Notes: generated from the sequence alone by a model not told the origin. Positions 25,793 to 34,189 are shown, counted from the stretch's first letter. The stretch is 50,340 nt of DNA from Rhodococcus aetherivorans (GCF_011058165.1 NZ_JAALEG010000041.1:1-50340); one strand, 5' to 3'. Numbers and translations: made by a program.

Positions 25793-27091
25793 GTGCCCGC
25801 TGAGAATGACACCCGACCCACCCTCAGCTACCCCGGTGGCGAGCACACAATGTCTATCGCCAAGGCGACGGAAGGCAACGACGGCATCGAGCTGGGCAAG
25901 CTCCTTGCGGAGACCGGGTACACCACCCTTGACCCCGGTTTCGTCAACACCGCCTCCACCACGTCGGCCATCACCTTCATCGACGGGGAGAAGGGCATCC
26001 TGCGGTACCGCGGATACCCCATCGAGCAGCTGGCGGAAAAGTCCACGTTCATCGAGGTCAGCTACCTGCTGATCTACGGTGAGCTGCCCACCGCGGAGCA
26101 GCTCGAGGTCTTCACCGACAAGATCCGCCGGCACACGCTGCTGCACGAGGATCTCAAGCGCTTCTTCGACGGCTTCCCGCGCAACGCGCACCCGATGCCC
26201 GTCGTCTCCAGCGCCGTCAACGCCCTGTCGGCGTACTACCAGGACGCGCTCGATCCCGACGACCCGGAGCAGGTGGAGCTGTCCACCATCCGGCTGATGG
26301 CCAAGCTGCCGACCATCGCGGCCTACGCCTACAAGAAGTCCGTCGGTCAGCCGTTCCTGTACCCGGACAACTCGCTGAACCTGGTCGAGAACTTCCTGCG
26401 CATGACCTTCGGCTTCCCGGCGGAGCCGTACCAGGTCGATCCCGAGATCGCCCAGGCCCTCGACATGCTGCTGATCCTGCATGCCGACCACGAGCAGAAC
26501 TGCTCGACCTCCACGGTGCGGCTCGTCGGTTCCTCCGACGCCAACCTGTTCACCTCGATCTCCGGCGGCATCAACGCGCTGTGGGGCCCGCTGCACGGTG
26601 GCGCCAACCAGGCCGTGCTCGAGATGCTCAACGAGATCAAGACCAGCGGGGGCGACGTCAAGGAGTTCGTCCGCAAGGTCAAGAACAAGGAAGACGGCGT
26701 CAAGCTCATGGGCTTCGGACACCGCGTCTACCGCAACTACGATCCGCGGGCGGCGATCGTGAAGAAGACCGCCGACAGCCTGCTCGCCAAGCTGGGCGGC
26801 GACGACGACCTGCTGCAGATCGCGCAGGCCCTCGAGGATGCCGCGCTCACCGACGACTACTTCATCGAGCGCAAGCTGTACCCGAACGTCGACTTCTACA
26901 CCGGTCTGATCTACCGGGCGATGGGCTTCCCGACCCGCATGTTCACGGTGCTGTTCGCACTCGGCCGCCTGCCGGGCTGGATCGCGCACTGGCGCGAGAT
27001 GCACTCCGACCCGACGCTGAAGATCGGCCGCCCGCGGCAGATCTACACCGGTTACACCGAGCGCGACTACAACAGCATCGACGCACGCTGA
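25793..27091 (+). CDS. gltA: Citrate synthase, main TCA-cycle enzyme
   Basis: This 432-residue hexameric-type (type II) citrate synthase is the ortholog of GltA2/Rv0896. Catalytic segments: WGPLHGGANQAVLEML, MGFGHRVYRNYDPRAA and NVDFYTGLIYRAMGF (catalytic Asp). N-terminal GILRYRGYPIEQLAEKS is the family signature. The GTG at 25793 is preceded by GAGAGGGA; an internal ATG at codon 20 is a weaker alternative. The 273-bp upstream gap includes an AT-rich stretch with an inverted repeat GATAT-GCA-ATATC at about 25597-25609, a possible regulator site. The next gene is an FKBP, 26 bp downstream. Confidence 0.96.
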   Translation: MPAENDTRPTLSYPGGEHTMSIAKATEGNDGIELGKLLAETGYTTLDPGFVNTASTTSAITFIDGEKGILRYRGYPIEQLAEKSTFIEVSYLLIYGELPTAEQLEVFTDKIRRHTLLHEDLKRFFDGFPRNAHPMPVVSSAVNALSAYYQDALDPDDPEQVELSTIRLMAKLPTIAAYAYKKSVGQPFLYPDNSLNLVENFLRMTFGFPAEPYQVDPEIAQALDMLLILHADHEQNCSTSTVRLVGSSDANLFTSISGGINALWGPLHGGANQAVLEMLNEIKTSGGDVKEFVRKVKNKEDGVKLMGFGHRVYRNYDPRAAIVKKTADSLLAKLGGDDDLLQIAQALEDAALTDDYFIERKLYPNVDFYTGLIYRAMGFPTRMFTVLFALGRLPGWIAHWREMHSDPTLKIGRPRQIYTGYTERDYNSIDAR

Positions 27092-27117
27092 CCCGTCCCC
27101 TACCGGAAGACCGATAC

Positions 27118-27843
27118 ATGAGCAGCAAGCCCGAGATCGAGTTCCAGGAGGGTCCCGCCCCGACCGGCCTGGTGGTCAAGGACCTCACCGTCGGCGAGGG
27201 CGCCGAGGCGACGCCCGGAGCCAAGGTCGAGGTCCACTACGTCGGCGTCGAGTTCGACTCCGGCGAGGAGTTCGATTCGTCGTGGAGCCGCGGCGAATCC
27301 ATCACCTTCCCGCTCAGCGGCCTGATCGCCGGCTGGCAGGAGGGCATCCCCGGCATGCGCGTCGGTGGCCGCCGGCAGCTGACGATCCCGCCGGAGATGG
27401 CGTACGGCCCGGCCGGCTCGGGTCACCGTCTCGCCGGCAAGACCCTGGTCTTCGTCATCGACCTGCTCGGGGTGGAGGCCAAGCCCGAGGTGCCGGAGAT
27501 CGAGCCGGCGACCGGCCCGGCTCCCGCCGAGCTCGTGATCGAGGACATCACCGTCGGGGACGGGACCGAGGCGCAGCCCGGGTCGGTCGTCGACGTGCAC
27601 TACCACGGCGTCGAGTACGACACGAACGAGGTGTTCGACTCCTCGTTCGCCCGCGGCGAGTCCGTCAAGTTCCCGCTCGGCCGGCTCATCCCCGGCTGGC
27701 AGGAGGGCATCCCCGGCATGAAGATCGGCGGTCGCCGCAAGCTGACGGTGCCCCCGCAGCTCGCCTACGGCCCGGCCGGGTCCGGGCACCCGCTCGGCGG
27801 CAAGACCCTGGTCTTCGTCATCGACCTCCTCGGCACCGAGTAG
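27118..27843 (+). CDS. Tandem two-domain FKBP-type peptidyl-prolyl isomerase
   Basis: This 241-residue protein has two complete FKBP domains (about residues 17-120 and 138-241) joined by a short Pro/Glu linker. Both carry the active-site landmarks: HYVGVEFDSG / HYHGVEYDTN, FDSSW / FDSSF, GWQEGIPGM in both, and AYGPAGSGH in both. By hand alignment the domains share about 73 of 104 residues (70 percent), so the duplication is fairly recent. No signal peptide, so it is cytoplasmic. In related actinobacteria the gene after gltA is, to my knowledge, usually a single-domain FKBP of about 120 residues. It ends before a perfect terminator. Confidence 0.93.
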   Translation: MSSKPEIEFQEGPAPTGLVVKDLTVGEGAEATPGAKVEVHYVGVEFDSGEEFDSSWSRGESITFPLSGLIAGWQEGIPGMRVGGRRQLTIPPEMAYGPAGSGHRLAGKTLVFVIDLLGVEAKPEVPEIEPATGPAPAELVIEDITVGDGTEAQPGSVVDVHYHGVEYDTNEVFDSSFARGESVKFPLGRLIPGWQEGIPGMKIGGRRKLTVPPQLAYGPAGSGHPLGGKTLVFVIDLLGTE

Positions 27844-27857
27844 GTCCCGCCCACGGC

Positions 27858-27894
27858 CGGAGCCCCGCATCGCCTGTCGCGATGCGGGGCTCCG
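27858..27894. terminator. Bidirectional terminator after gltA-FKBP
   Basis: A perfect 16-bp stem (27858-27873 with 27879-27894) with the 5-nt loop CTGTC lies between two convergent genes. Confidence 0.88.
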
Positions 27895-27920
27895 TCGCAT
27901 GCGGGGGATTCCCGCGGGAG

Positions 27921-28208
27921 TCAGTGCCGGACGAAGGGGGTGGGGGCGATGTCGCCGCTGTCGAGGAAGTGCCACTGGTCGTCGCTGCGGCAGATCCGCC
28001 CCTCGAACCGGGAGCCGTGGTTGCGGAACTCGGTGCGCTGGAAGTTGCCGTTCCTGTCGAAATGCGTGATGGCGCAACCGCGGTCGTGACGGTCGCGGCG
28101 GTCGTGGTCGTCGCGGTGGTCCGAGGACGCGGCTGCGGTCCCGGCACCGCCGAGGACCGGCAGGACGATCAGCGCGGCGGTGACGATCAGCTTGCGGCTC
28201 TTCGACAT
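27921..28208 (-). CDS. Small secreted protein with a His/Asp/Arg-rich segment
   Basis: This 95-residue protein has a Sec signal peptide (MSKSRKLIVTAALIVLPVLG, AxA-type site near residue 27). The mature part begins with a His/Asp/Arg-rich stretch SSDHRDDHDRRDRHDRG, followed by a compact domain with two Cys residues (CAITHFDRNGNFQRTEFRNHG and ICRSDDQWHFLD) that could form a disulfide. I do not recognise the family. The charged segment could bind metal or polyanions. ATG at 28208; 88 bp separates it from the end of prrB on the same strand, with a possible terminator between. Confidence 0.65.
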   Translation of the reverse strand: MSKSRKLIVTAALIVLPVLGGAGTAAASSDHRDDHDRRDRHDRGCAITHFDRNGNFQRTEFRNHGSRFEGRICRSDDQWHFLDSGDIAPTPFVRH

Positions 28209-28282
28209 TCGGATCTCCTGGGATCGGTGGAGGGGCTGCCTACGATCCTGCGCCCGCCCCGTCCCGCGTCGTAGTGACCCGA

Positions 28283-28303
28283 GGGGTGGAAAACGTTCAC
28301 CCC
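28283..28303 (-). terminator. Possible terminator of the tetR-prrAB operon
   Basis: On the minus strand GGGGTG (28303-28298) pairs with CACCCC (28288-28283) around a 9-nt loop containing GTTTTC. It overlaps the prrB stop. Only 6 bp, so weak. Confidence 0.35.
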
Positions 28304-29625
28304 GCCGATCCGGCGAGCCGCACCGTCAGCCGGGCCCCGCCGAGCGGGCTCGCCTCCAGCCGCGCCGCGCCGCCGTGCAGCGCCGCCTGCTGCGCCACCA
28401 GCGCCAGCCCCAGCCCGGAGCCGCCCCTGGCGGCGCCGCTGCCCCGGCGGAACCGCTCGAACACCACGCCGCGCTCGTCGGCGGGCACCCCGCGGCCGTC
28501 GTCGTCGACGGTGAGCACGGTGTCGGTGCCGTCGGCGGTGACCGCCAGCCGGATCCGGCGGGCGTGGCCGTGCCGCACCGAGTTGGCCACGGCGTTGTCG
28601 ACGACGAGCCGCAGTCCGCTCGGCAGCGCCCGGATCTCGCGTCCCGTCTCGCCGACCACCTCGATCTGCACGCCGGGATGCCGGCTCATCGCATCGGCGG
28701 CCGCGGCGTCACAGATCTCCACCGGGTCGGTGGGCACGAAGTCCCGGGAGGTGGACAGGTCGCCGCGGGCGAGCCGCTCGAGGTCGGCGAGAGTGGACTC
28801 GACGCGGCTCTGCGTCCGGGTGAGGTCGGCGAGGATCTGGGTGCGCTCCTCGACGCTCAGGACGTCGCCGGTCGCGTCCAGGGTGGAGAGCACCTCGAGG
28901 TCGGTGCGCATGGCGGTCAGCGGGGTCCGCAGCTCGTGGGCGGCGGCAGCCGCGAAGTCCCGCGCCGTGGCGAGGGCGGCGTCGGTGGCGGCCTGGGCGC
29001 GGGCGACGTCGCTGAGCATGTCGCCGGCCGCGGCGGCGAGCTCGTCGGCCTCGCGGATGCCGGAGCGCCGCGGCGCGAGCGTCGGTTCGCGGGCCACGAT
29101 CCGGCGCGTGAGGTCCACCAGGGGACGCACGGCCCGCCCGCCGAACACCCAGCCGAGGGCCGTGGCGACCGCGACGGCGATCGCACCGGCGACGGCGAGC
29201 TGCCGGTGCTGCTCGGTCGTGATGTCCTGCGCCTCGGCGTAGGGCACGGCGACGGACAGGAGCGAGGGCACCCGGTCGGTCGGCGCGGTGTACGTCCGGT
29301 AGGCGGTGCCGCCGAGGTCGACGGTGTGGGCGCCGGGGGAGAGGACCGGCAGTTCGGTCGGGGTGCTGCTGAGCAACCGCCCGGACTCGGTGCGGATGGT
29401 GACGGCGAAGGCGCCGGCGTCGCCCAGGGCGGGCAGGAACAGACCGGCGGTGCCGGCGTTGGCGACCAGCACCTGTGTCGCCGTCTCGAGGCGGCGGTCG
29501 AGCTGCGCGAGGTTGTTCCGGGTGATCGCCAGCGCGACGAGCACGCCCAGGACCGCGACGACGAGCGTGGTGCCGAGCGCCGTGGCCGCGGCGACCCGTG
29601 CACGCAGCGAGAAACGGTGTGTCAC
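28297..29625 (-). CDS. prrB: Sensor histidine kinase PrrB-like
   Basis: This 442-residue membrane sensor kinase has two transmembrane segments (about 15-34 and 143-162) flanking an extracytoplasmic sensor region, a HAMP region, the H-box [14 protein letters not shown] with His230, the N-box [13 protein letters not shown], and G-boxes VDDDGRGVP and [10 protein letters not shown]. It pairs with the response regulator directly upstream, overlapping it by GTGA. The pair corresponds in size and order to M. tuberculosis PrrB/PrrA (Rv0902c/Rv0903c), needed for viability there and for early growth in macrophages. Ligand unknown. Confidence 0.9.
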   Translation of the reverse strand: MTHRFSLRARVAAATALGTTLVVAVLGVLVALAITRNNLAQLDRRLETATQVLVANAGTAGLFLPALGDAGAFAVTIRTESGRLLSSTPTELPVLSPGAHTVDLGGTAYRTYTAPTDRVPSLLSVAVPYAEAQDITTEQHRQLAVAGAIAVAVATALGWVFGGRAVRPLVDLTRRIVAREPTLAPRRSGIREADELAAAAGDMLSDVARAQAATDAALATARDFAAAAAHELRTPLTAMRTDLEVLSTLDATGDVLSVEERTQILADLTRTQSRVESTLADLERLARGDLSTSRDFVPTDPVEICDAAAADAMSRHPGVQIEVVGETGREIRALPSGLRLVVDNAVANSVRHGHARRIRLAVTADGTDTVLTVDDDGRGVPADERGVVFERFRRGSGAARGGSGLGLALVAQQAALHGGAARLEASPLGGARLTVRLAGSAG

Positions 29626-30317
29626 GCCTGATCCCGCAACACGAAGCCCACCCCGCGCACGGTGTGCACCAGCCGTGGCCGCCCGCCGGCCTCGAGCTTG
29701 CGGCGCAGGTAGCCGACGAACACGTCGACGACGTTGGTGTCTGCGTCGAAGTCGTAGCCCCACACCAGGGTCAGCAGGCGGTCGCGGCTCAGGACGATGC
29801 CCGCGTTGCGGGCGAGCACCTCGAGCAGTTCGAACTCGCGCTTGGTCAGCTCCACGTCGCTGCCGTCGATGCGCACCCGGCGGCCCGCGGTGTCGAGTTC
29901 GAGCCCGCCGACCCGGACGACGGAGCCGGCGCCGGGAGCGCCCGGCACGCTGCGCCGCAGCATCGCCCGGATCCGCGCGACGAGCTCGGCGAGCACGAAC
30001 GGCTTCGTCAGGTAGTCGTCGGCGCCGCACTCGAGCCCGGCGATGCGGTCGTCGACGGTGCTGCGCGCGCTGAGCACGCAGATCGGGATGTCGTGACCGC
30101 CGGCGCGCAGGGCGGTGACCACGCCGGTGCCGTCGAGGACCGGCATGTTCATGTCGAGCACCATCGCATCGGGGCGTTGCCGGGCGACGACGTCGAGCGC
30201 CTGGGTGCCGCTCGCGGCGGTGAGCACGTCGAACCCCGACAGGCGCAGCCCGCGCTGCAGGGAGGCGAGGACGTCCTCGTCGTCGTCGACGACGAGGACG
30301 GTGGCTGGCTCGGTCAC
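29622..30317 (-). CDS. prrA: OmpR-family response regulator PrrA-like
   Basis: This 231-residue response regulator has a receiver domain (phosphoacceptor Asp55 in VLDMNMP, conserved Lys105 in LTKPF) and a C-terminal winged helix (about 135-228) with [38 protein letters not shown] and [22 protein letters not shown]. This last stretch is close to what I recall for M. tuberculosis PrrA. GTG start at 30317, overlapping the stop of the upstream TetR gene by GTGA and itself overlapping prrB by GTGA, giving a three-gene coupled set. Confidence 0.92.
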   Translation of the reverse strand: MTEPATVLVVDDDEDVLASLQRGLRLSGFDVLTAASGTQALDVVARQRPDAMVLDMNMPVLDGTGVVTALRAGGHDIPICVLSARSTVDDRIAGLECGADDYLTKPFVLAELVARIRAMLRRSVPGAPGAGSVVRVGGLELDTAGRRVRIDGSDVELTKREFELLEVLARNAGIVLSRDRLLTLVWGYDFDADTNVVDVFVGYLRRKLEAGGRPRLVHTVRGVGFVLRDQA

Positions 30318-30949
30318 CCCTGCATTGTGCCCGCGCCGAGCATGCCGAGGACGAGCTCGACGTAGTTGCCCGCGAGCGTGTCGACGTCGATACGGCCCGG
30401 CTGGTACCAGCGAGCGACGTCGATGCCGAGGGACAGGATCGCGAGGGCGGTGGTCGGCACGTCGCGGACGGTGAACACCCCGGCCGCGATGCCGTTCTCG
30501 ATCTCGGCACGGATCACGGCGTCGGTGTCGCGGCGGATCGCGGCGATCGTCCGGTAGTGCTCCGGGGTGAGGGCGTGCAGTTCGTACTGCGCCACCCGGC
30601 AGACGGTGTGGTGCACGGCGTGGGTGCGCACGAAGCCGTCCACGATCGCGCGCATCCGGTCGGCCGGCTCGGTGGCGGAGGCGGCCGCGGCGACGACGGC
30701 GTCGAGGACGTGCTGGTGCCCGATGCGGCTGGCCTCGAACAGCACCTCTTCCTTGGACTTGAAGTGCACGTACAGTGCGGCCGGGCTCAGGCCTGCGCCG
30801 ACGGAGATGTCACGGGTGGTGGTGGCGTGGTAGCCGCGACGGGCGAAGGACTCCACGGCCGAGCCGATGAGACGACGCGCGACGTCGGATTCGACCTCGG
30901 TGAAGATGCCGGTGAGGTCGTCCCGGTCGGTGATGGGCGTGTCGATCAT
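30314..30949 (-). CDS. TetR-family regulator, divergent to an acyl-CoA dehydrogenase
   Basis: This 211-residue TetR protein has an N-terminal [50 protein letters not shown] (about 23-69; shown here only as family evidence in parts: [27 protein letters not shown]). The C-terminal ligand domain is typical of regulators of fatty-acid or CoA-thioester genes. It is divergent from the acyl-CoA dehydrogenase gene and the intervening 123 bp hold a palindrome over the promoter of that gene, so it probably represses it and perhaps itself. Unusually, its stop overlaps the prrA start. ATG at 30949 is preceded by GGAGAG. Confidence 0.88.
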   Translation of the reverse strand: MIDTPITDRDDLTGIFTEVESDVARRLIGSAVESFARRGYHATTTRDISVGAGLSPAALYVHFKSKEEVLFEASRIGHQHVLDAVVAAAASATEPADRMRAIVDGFVRTHAVHHTVCRVAQYELHALTPEHYRTIAAIRRDTDAVIRAEIENGIAAGVFTVRDVPTTALAILSLGIDVARWYQPGRIDVDTLAGNYVELVLGMLGAGTMQG

Positions 30950-30980
30950 GCTGGGGTCTCTCCGTCGCCGTGCTGGTCCG

Positions 30981-31009
30981 TTGACATCATGCACCGTCGT
31001 TGCTGTACT
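30981..31009 (+). promoter_or_regulatory. Promoter of the acyl-CoA dehydrogenase gene
   Basis: TTGACA (30981-30986) and TGTACT (31004-31009) are separated by 17 bp. The -35 is a perfect consensus and the -10 matches four of six. Transcription would start near 31016, about 57 nt before the ATG. Confidence 0.7.
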
Positions 31010-31024
31010 AAGTGAGCGCTTAGT
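31007..31024. promoter_or_regulatory. Candidate TetR operator
   Basis: ACTAAGTGAGCGCTTAGT is an 18-bp imperfect palindrome (ACTAAG/CTTAGT arms plus one further matching pair). It covers the end of the -10 and the likely start of transcription, as expected of a repressor site. Confidence 0.65.
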
Positions 31025-31054
31025 GAATCTGTGGCCGCTGAGTGAATCCGTGGC
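31022..31054 (+). repeat. Direct repeat in the acyl-CoA dehydrogenase leader
   Basis: AGTGAATCTGTGGC (31022-31035) recurs as AGTGAATCCGTGGC (31041-31054), one mismatch in 14, with a 19-bp period. It follows directly after the palindromic operator and shares its AGTGA motif. Confidence 0.75.
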
Positions 31055-31072
31055 ACTGTGAAAGGAACCTCC

Positions 31073-32872
31073 ATGCCCGCTCCCGTCCTGTCCCGGCGTG
31101 ACCTCGACTTCCTGCTCTACGAGTGGCTGAACGTCGAGTCCCTCACCGCGCGGACGCGGTTCGCCGAGCACTCACGGGAGACGTTCGACGCCGTCCTCGA
31201 CCTCAGTGCGGACATGGCCACCAAGCACTTCGCGCCGCACAACAAGAAGGCGGATGCCCAGGAGCCGCGGATCGGCGACGACGGCAAGGTCGAGATCATC
31301 CCCGAGGTCAAGGCGGCGCTGGAGCTGTTCGCCAAGGCCGGGCTCATCGGGTCCTCGTTCGACGAGGAACTCGGCGGCATGCAGCTGCCGGTCACCGTGC
31401 TGCGTGCGGCGATGGCCTGGTTCCAGGCCGCGAACGCCGGCACCTCGTCCTACCCGTTCCTCACCGTCGGCAACGCCAACCTCATCGCCACCCACGGCAG
31501 CGAGGAGCAGATCGCCACGTACGTGCCGTCCCTGCTCGAGGGCCGGTTCTTCGGCACCATGTGCCTGTCCGAGCCGCAGGCCGGATCGTCGCTGGCGGAC
31601 ATCACCACCAAGGCCGTGCCGCAGGACGACGGCAGCTACCGGCTCACCGGCACCAAGATGTGGATCTCCGGCGGCGACCACGAGCTGTCCGAGAACATCG
31701 TCCATCTCGTGCTCGCGAAGATTCCCGGTGGTCCGGCGGGGGTCAAGGGCATCTCGCTGTTCATCGTCCCGAAGATCCTCGTCGGCGGGGACGGGCAGCT
31801 CGGCGAGCGCAACGACGTCGCCCTCGTCGGTCTCAACCACAAGATGGGCAACCGCGGCACCACCAACACGCTGCTGAACTTCGGCGACGGCACCTTCACC
31901 CCCGGCGGTCGCGCCGGCGCCGTCGGCTACCTGCTCGGCGAGCCGCACAAGGGCCTGGCGTACATGTTCCACATGATGAACGAGGCCCGCATCGGCGTCG
32001 GGTTCCTCGCCACGTCGCTCGGCTACGCCGGCTACCTGCAGTCCCTCGAGTACGCCCGCACCCGCACCCAGGGCCGCCCCCTCGGGGACAAGGACCCGTC
32101 GTCGCCGCCCGTGCCGCTGATCGAGCATGCCGACGTGCGCCGGATGCTGCTCGCGCAGAAGGCCTACGTCGAGGGCGCGCTGGCGCTGGGGCTGTACTGC
32201 TCGACGCTCGTCGACGAGCAGCAGACCGCCGAGGACGAGGAGGCCCGCACCCGCGCCGGGCTGCTGCTCGACATGCTCACCCCCGTCGCGAAGTCCTGGC
32301 CGTCGCAGTGGTGCCTCGAGGCGAACAGCCTGGCGATCCAGGTGCACGGGGGCTACGGCTACACCCGCGAATTCGACGTCGAGCAGTTCTACCGGGACAA
32401 CCGCCTCAACCCCATTCACGAGGGTACGCACGGCATCCAGGGGCTGGACCTGCTCGGGCGCAAGGTGGTCATGCAGGGCGGGGCGGGGCTGGCGCTGCTC
32501 GGCGAGACGATCGGGCGGACCGTCGCGCGGGCCGTCGACGCCGGGGGCGACGCGGCCCGCTACGCCGGGCAGCTGCAGGCGGCGGTGACGCGTGTCGCGG
32601 CGACCACCGCACGGCTGTGGTCGACCGGCGATCCCGAGGTGGCGCTGGCGAATTCGTCGGTGTATCTCGAGGCCGTCGGGCATGTGATCGTCGCGTGGAT
32701 GTGGCTCGAACAGCTCCTCGCGGCCGGGACCCGGGAGGGCGGCTTCTACGACGGCAAGCGTGCCGCCGCCCGGTACTTCTTCGCGTTCGAACTGCCGAAG
32801 ACGGGTCCGCAGTTCGACCTGCTCGACAGCCTGGACCGGACCACGCTCGACACCGATCCCGCCTGGCTCTAG
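31073..32872 (+). CDS. Acyl-CoA dehydrogenase (DmdC/FadE-like, about 600 aa)
   Basis: This 599-residue FAD-dependent enzyme oxidises an acyl-CoA to the 2-enoyl-CoA. It has the N-terminal extension of the 600-residue branch that includes 3-methylmercaptopropionyl-CoA dehydrogenases (DmdC) and several mycobacterial FadE proteins. Marks: MCLSEPQAGSSLADI (FAD/substrate binding), GTKMWISGGDHEL, the central helices LARTRTQGR-like (YARTRTQGRPLGDKD), QVHGGYGYTREFDVEQFYRD, and PIHEGTHGIQGLDLLGRK, which carries the catalytic Glu in this branch. ATG at 31073 follows AAAGGAACC. Likely repressed by the divergent TetR protein. True acyl chain specificity unknown. Confidence 0.9.
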   Translation: MPAPVLSRRDLDFLLYEWLNVESLTARTRFAEHSRETFDAVLDLSADMATKHFAPHNKKADAQEPRIGDDGKVEIIPEVKAALELFAKAGLIGSSFDEELGGMQLPVTVLRAAMAWFQAANAGTSSYPFLTVGNANLIATHGSEEQIATYVPSLLEGRFFGTMCLSEPQAGSSLADITTKAVPQDDGSYRLTGTKMWISGGDHELSENIVHLVLAKIPGGPAGVKGISLFIVPKILVGGDGQLGERNDVALVGLNHKMGNRGTTNTLLNFGDGTFTPGGRAGAVGYLLGEPHKGLAYMFHMMNEARIGVGFLATSLGYAGYLQSLEYARTRTQGRPLGDKDPSSPPVPLIEHADVRRMLLAQKAYVEGALALGLYCSTLVDEQQTAEDEEARTRAGLLLDMLTPVAKSWPSQWCLEANSLAIQVHGGYGYTREFDVEQFYRDNRLNPIHEGTHGIQGLDLLGRKVVMQGGAGLALLGETIGRTVARAVDAGGDAARYAGQLQAAVTRVAATTARLWSTGDPEVALANSSVYLEAVGHVIVAWMWLEQLLAAGTREGGFYDGKRAAARYFFAFELPKTGPQFDLLDSLDRTTLDTDPAWL

Positions 32873-32884
32873 GCGGCTGCGCCG

Positions 32885-32930
32885 CCGGTGTGTCCTTTGG
32901 GCGGTCAGGGCCGCCCAAAGGACACACCGG
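32885..32930. terminator. Bidirectional terminator, 20-bp perfect stem
   Basis: 32885-32904 pairs perfectly with 32911-32930 around the loop TCAGGG. It lies after the acyl-CoA dehydrogenase stop. The right arm encodes the last residues of the convergent reductase gene, whose stop codon is in the loop. It resembles the hairpin at 42610-42649. Confidence 0.88.
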
Positions 32931-33492
32931 ACGCGAAGCGGCACACCGTGACGCCGCTGTCGAAGGTCTTCGTCTCGAGCCGGGTGAAGCGGTGCGGCTC
33001 GAACCCGCGGCGGAACAACGGGATTCCGTCGCCGACGACGATCGGGTTCACCTTCAGCACCAGTTCGTCGATCTCGGGCAACAGCGCCCCGGCGAGCGAG
33101 CCCCCGCCGCACAGCCAGATTCCCAGTCCCTCCTGGCGTTTGAGGTCGCGGACGTACTCGAGCGGATCGGTGGCCACGAGCGTGACCGTCTCGTCCGGCG
33201 CCTGGGTCATCGTCGTCGTGAACACGTACTGCCGCAGGTGCGGGTACGCGCTCGTCAGCCCGGCGGCGCGGGCGGGCTCCCACGTGCGCCGGCCCATCAC
33301 GACGGCGTCGAAGTGCTTCGGTGGTCCCTCGATTCCGAGGGGTCCGCGGGTGTGGACCGGAAACGTCTCCGGAAACTCCCGCAGGAGGTATCCCATGTGG
33401 TCGCCCTCGACCGGGAAGAAGTCGAATCCGCCGGCCGGGTCGGCGACGAAGCCGTCGAGCGTGGTCGCGACGTAGTAGGTCAGTTTTCGCAC
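32905..33492 (-). CDS. Dihydrofolate reductase-family (RibD C-terminal-like) protein
   Basis: This 195-residue protein begins VRKLTYYVATTLDGFVADP, the typical start of the DHFR/RibD_C family of NADPH-dependent reductases (YyaP/YqjY-like). Other marks are DAVVMGRRTWEPA and LGIWLCGGGSLAGALLPEIDELVLKVNPIVVGDGIPLF. Substrate is not known. GTG start at 33492, preceded by GAGGAG. It is divergent from a TetR gene whose two palindromic operators lie between them, so it is the likely target of that repressor. The last seven residues are encoded within a terminator stem. Confidence 0.86.
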   Translation of the reverse strand: MRKLTYYVATTLDGFVADPAGGFDFFPVEGDHMGYLLREFPETFPVHTRGPLGIEGPPKHFDAVVMGRRTWEPARAAGLTSAYPHLRQYVFTTTMTQAPDETVTLVATDPLEYVRDLKRQEGLGIWLCGGGSLAGALLPEIDELVLKVNPIVVGDGIPLFRRGFEPHRFTRLETKTFDSGVTVCRFASGVSFGRP

Positions 33493-33513
33493 GAAGGGCT
33501 CCTCGGATCGTCG

Positions 33514-33533
33514 ACTACAACACCTGTGGTGGT
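33514..33533. promoter_or_regulatory. TetR operator 1 (imperfect)
   Basis: ACTACAACA-CC-TGTGGTGGT, seven of nine arm positions paired, matches the perfect site 23 bp away. Confidence 0.65.
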
Positions 33534-33536
33534 CAA

Positions 33537-33556
33537 ACTACAACAGGTGTTGTAGT
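33537..33556. promoter_or_regulatory. TetR operator 2 (perfect 20-bp palindrome)
   Basis: ACTACAACA-GG-TGTTGTAGT is a perfect palindrome 18 bp before the TetR ATG. The two sites also form a long 17-bp inverted repeat with each other (33511-33527 with 33543-33559). Confidence 0.8.
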
Positions 33557-33574
33557 CGATGCTAGAGTTTTTTC

Positions 33575-34189
33575 ATGGCAGCGAATCCGGAGCGCCGAGC
33601 ACAGCTCGCGGATGCCGGCCTGCGCGTGCTCGGCGCGGACGGCGCCCGCAAGCTGACCCACCGCGCCGTCGACCGGGAGGCAGGAGTGCCCCTGGGCACC
33701 TGCGCGAACTACTTTCCGACGCGGGACGAACTGCTCGGCGCCCTCGGTGCGCGCATCTTCGAGCGGCTCGCCCCCGACCCGGACCGGCTCGAGGCGCTCG
33801 CCGGCCGGACCCCGAGCGTCGACCTCTACATCGACTACATGCGATACCTCGTCGAGCGCACCACCGCCCAGCCGGACCTGACCGTCGCCCTGATGGAACT
33901 GCGCCTCGAGTCCCGCAGAAGCCCGGGACTCGCCGAGGTGCTCGGCGCGACGCTCTCCCGCAACTATCGGCTCGACGTCGAATTCAACGACGCCGCACAG
34001 TTACCCGCCACCGCGCTCGAGGTCGCCCTGCTGCACTACGCGGTCGACGGGCTGCTGCTGGACCTGCTCACCACCTCGATCGGTGCCGACGCCACACCCG
34101 ACGAACTCGTCACCGAACTCGTCACCCGCCTGCTCGGCCGGGCGGGCACCGGCCCGCTCAGCTCGCCGCGCGGTCCGCGAGCAGAGTGA
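33575..34189 (+). CDS. TetR-family regulator
   Basis: This 204-residue TetR protein has an N-terminal HTH: ARKLTHRAVDREAGVPLGTCANYFPTRDELL in parts (THRAVDREAGVPLGT, NYFPTRDELLGALG; about residues 26-56). The C-terminal domain is unremarkable. It is divergent from the reductase gene, and the 82-bp gap holds one perfect and one imperfect copy of the palindrome ACTACAACA-N2-TGTTGTAGT, so it most likely represses both itself and the reductase. Its 3' end overlaps the convergent CinA-like gene by 32 bp. Confidence 0.88.
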   Translation: MAANPERRAQLADAGLRVLGADGARKLTHRAVDREAGVPLGTCANYFPTRDELLGALGARIFERLAPDPDRLEALAGRTPSVDLYIDYMRYLVERTTAQPDLTVALMELRLESRRSPGLAEVLGATLSRNYRLDVEFNDAAQLPATALEVALLHYAVDGLLLDLLTTSIGADATPDELVTELVTRLLGRAGTGPLSSPRGPRAE

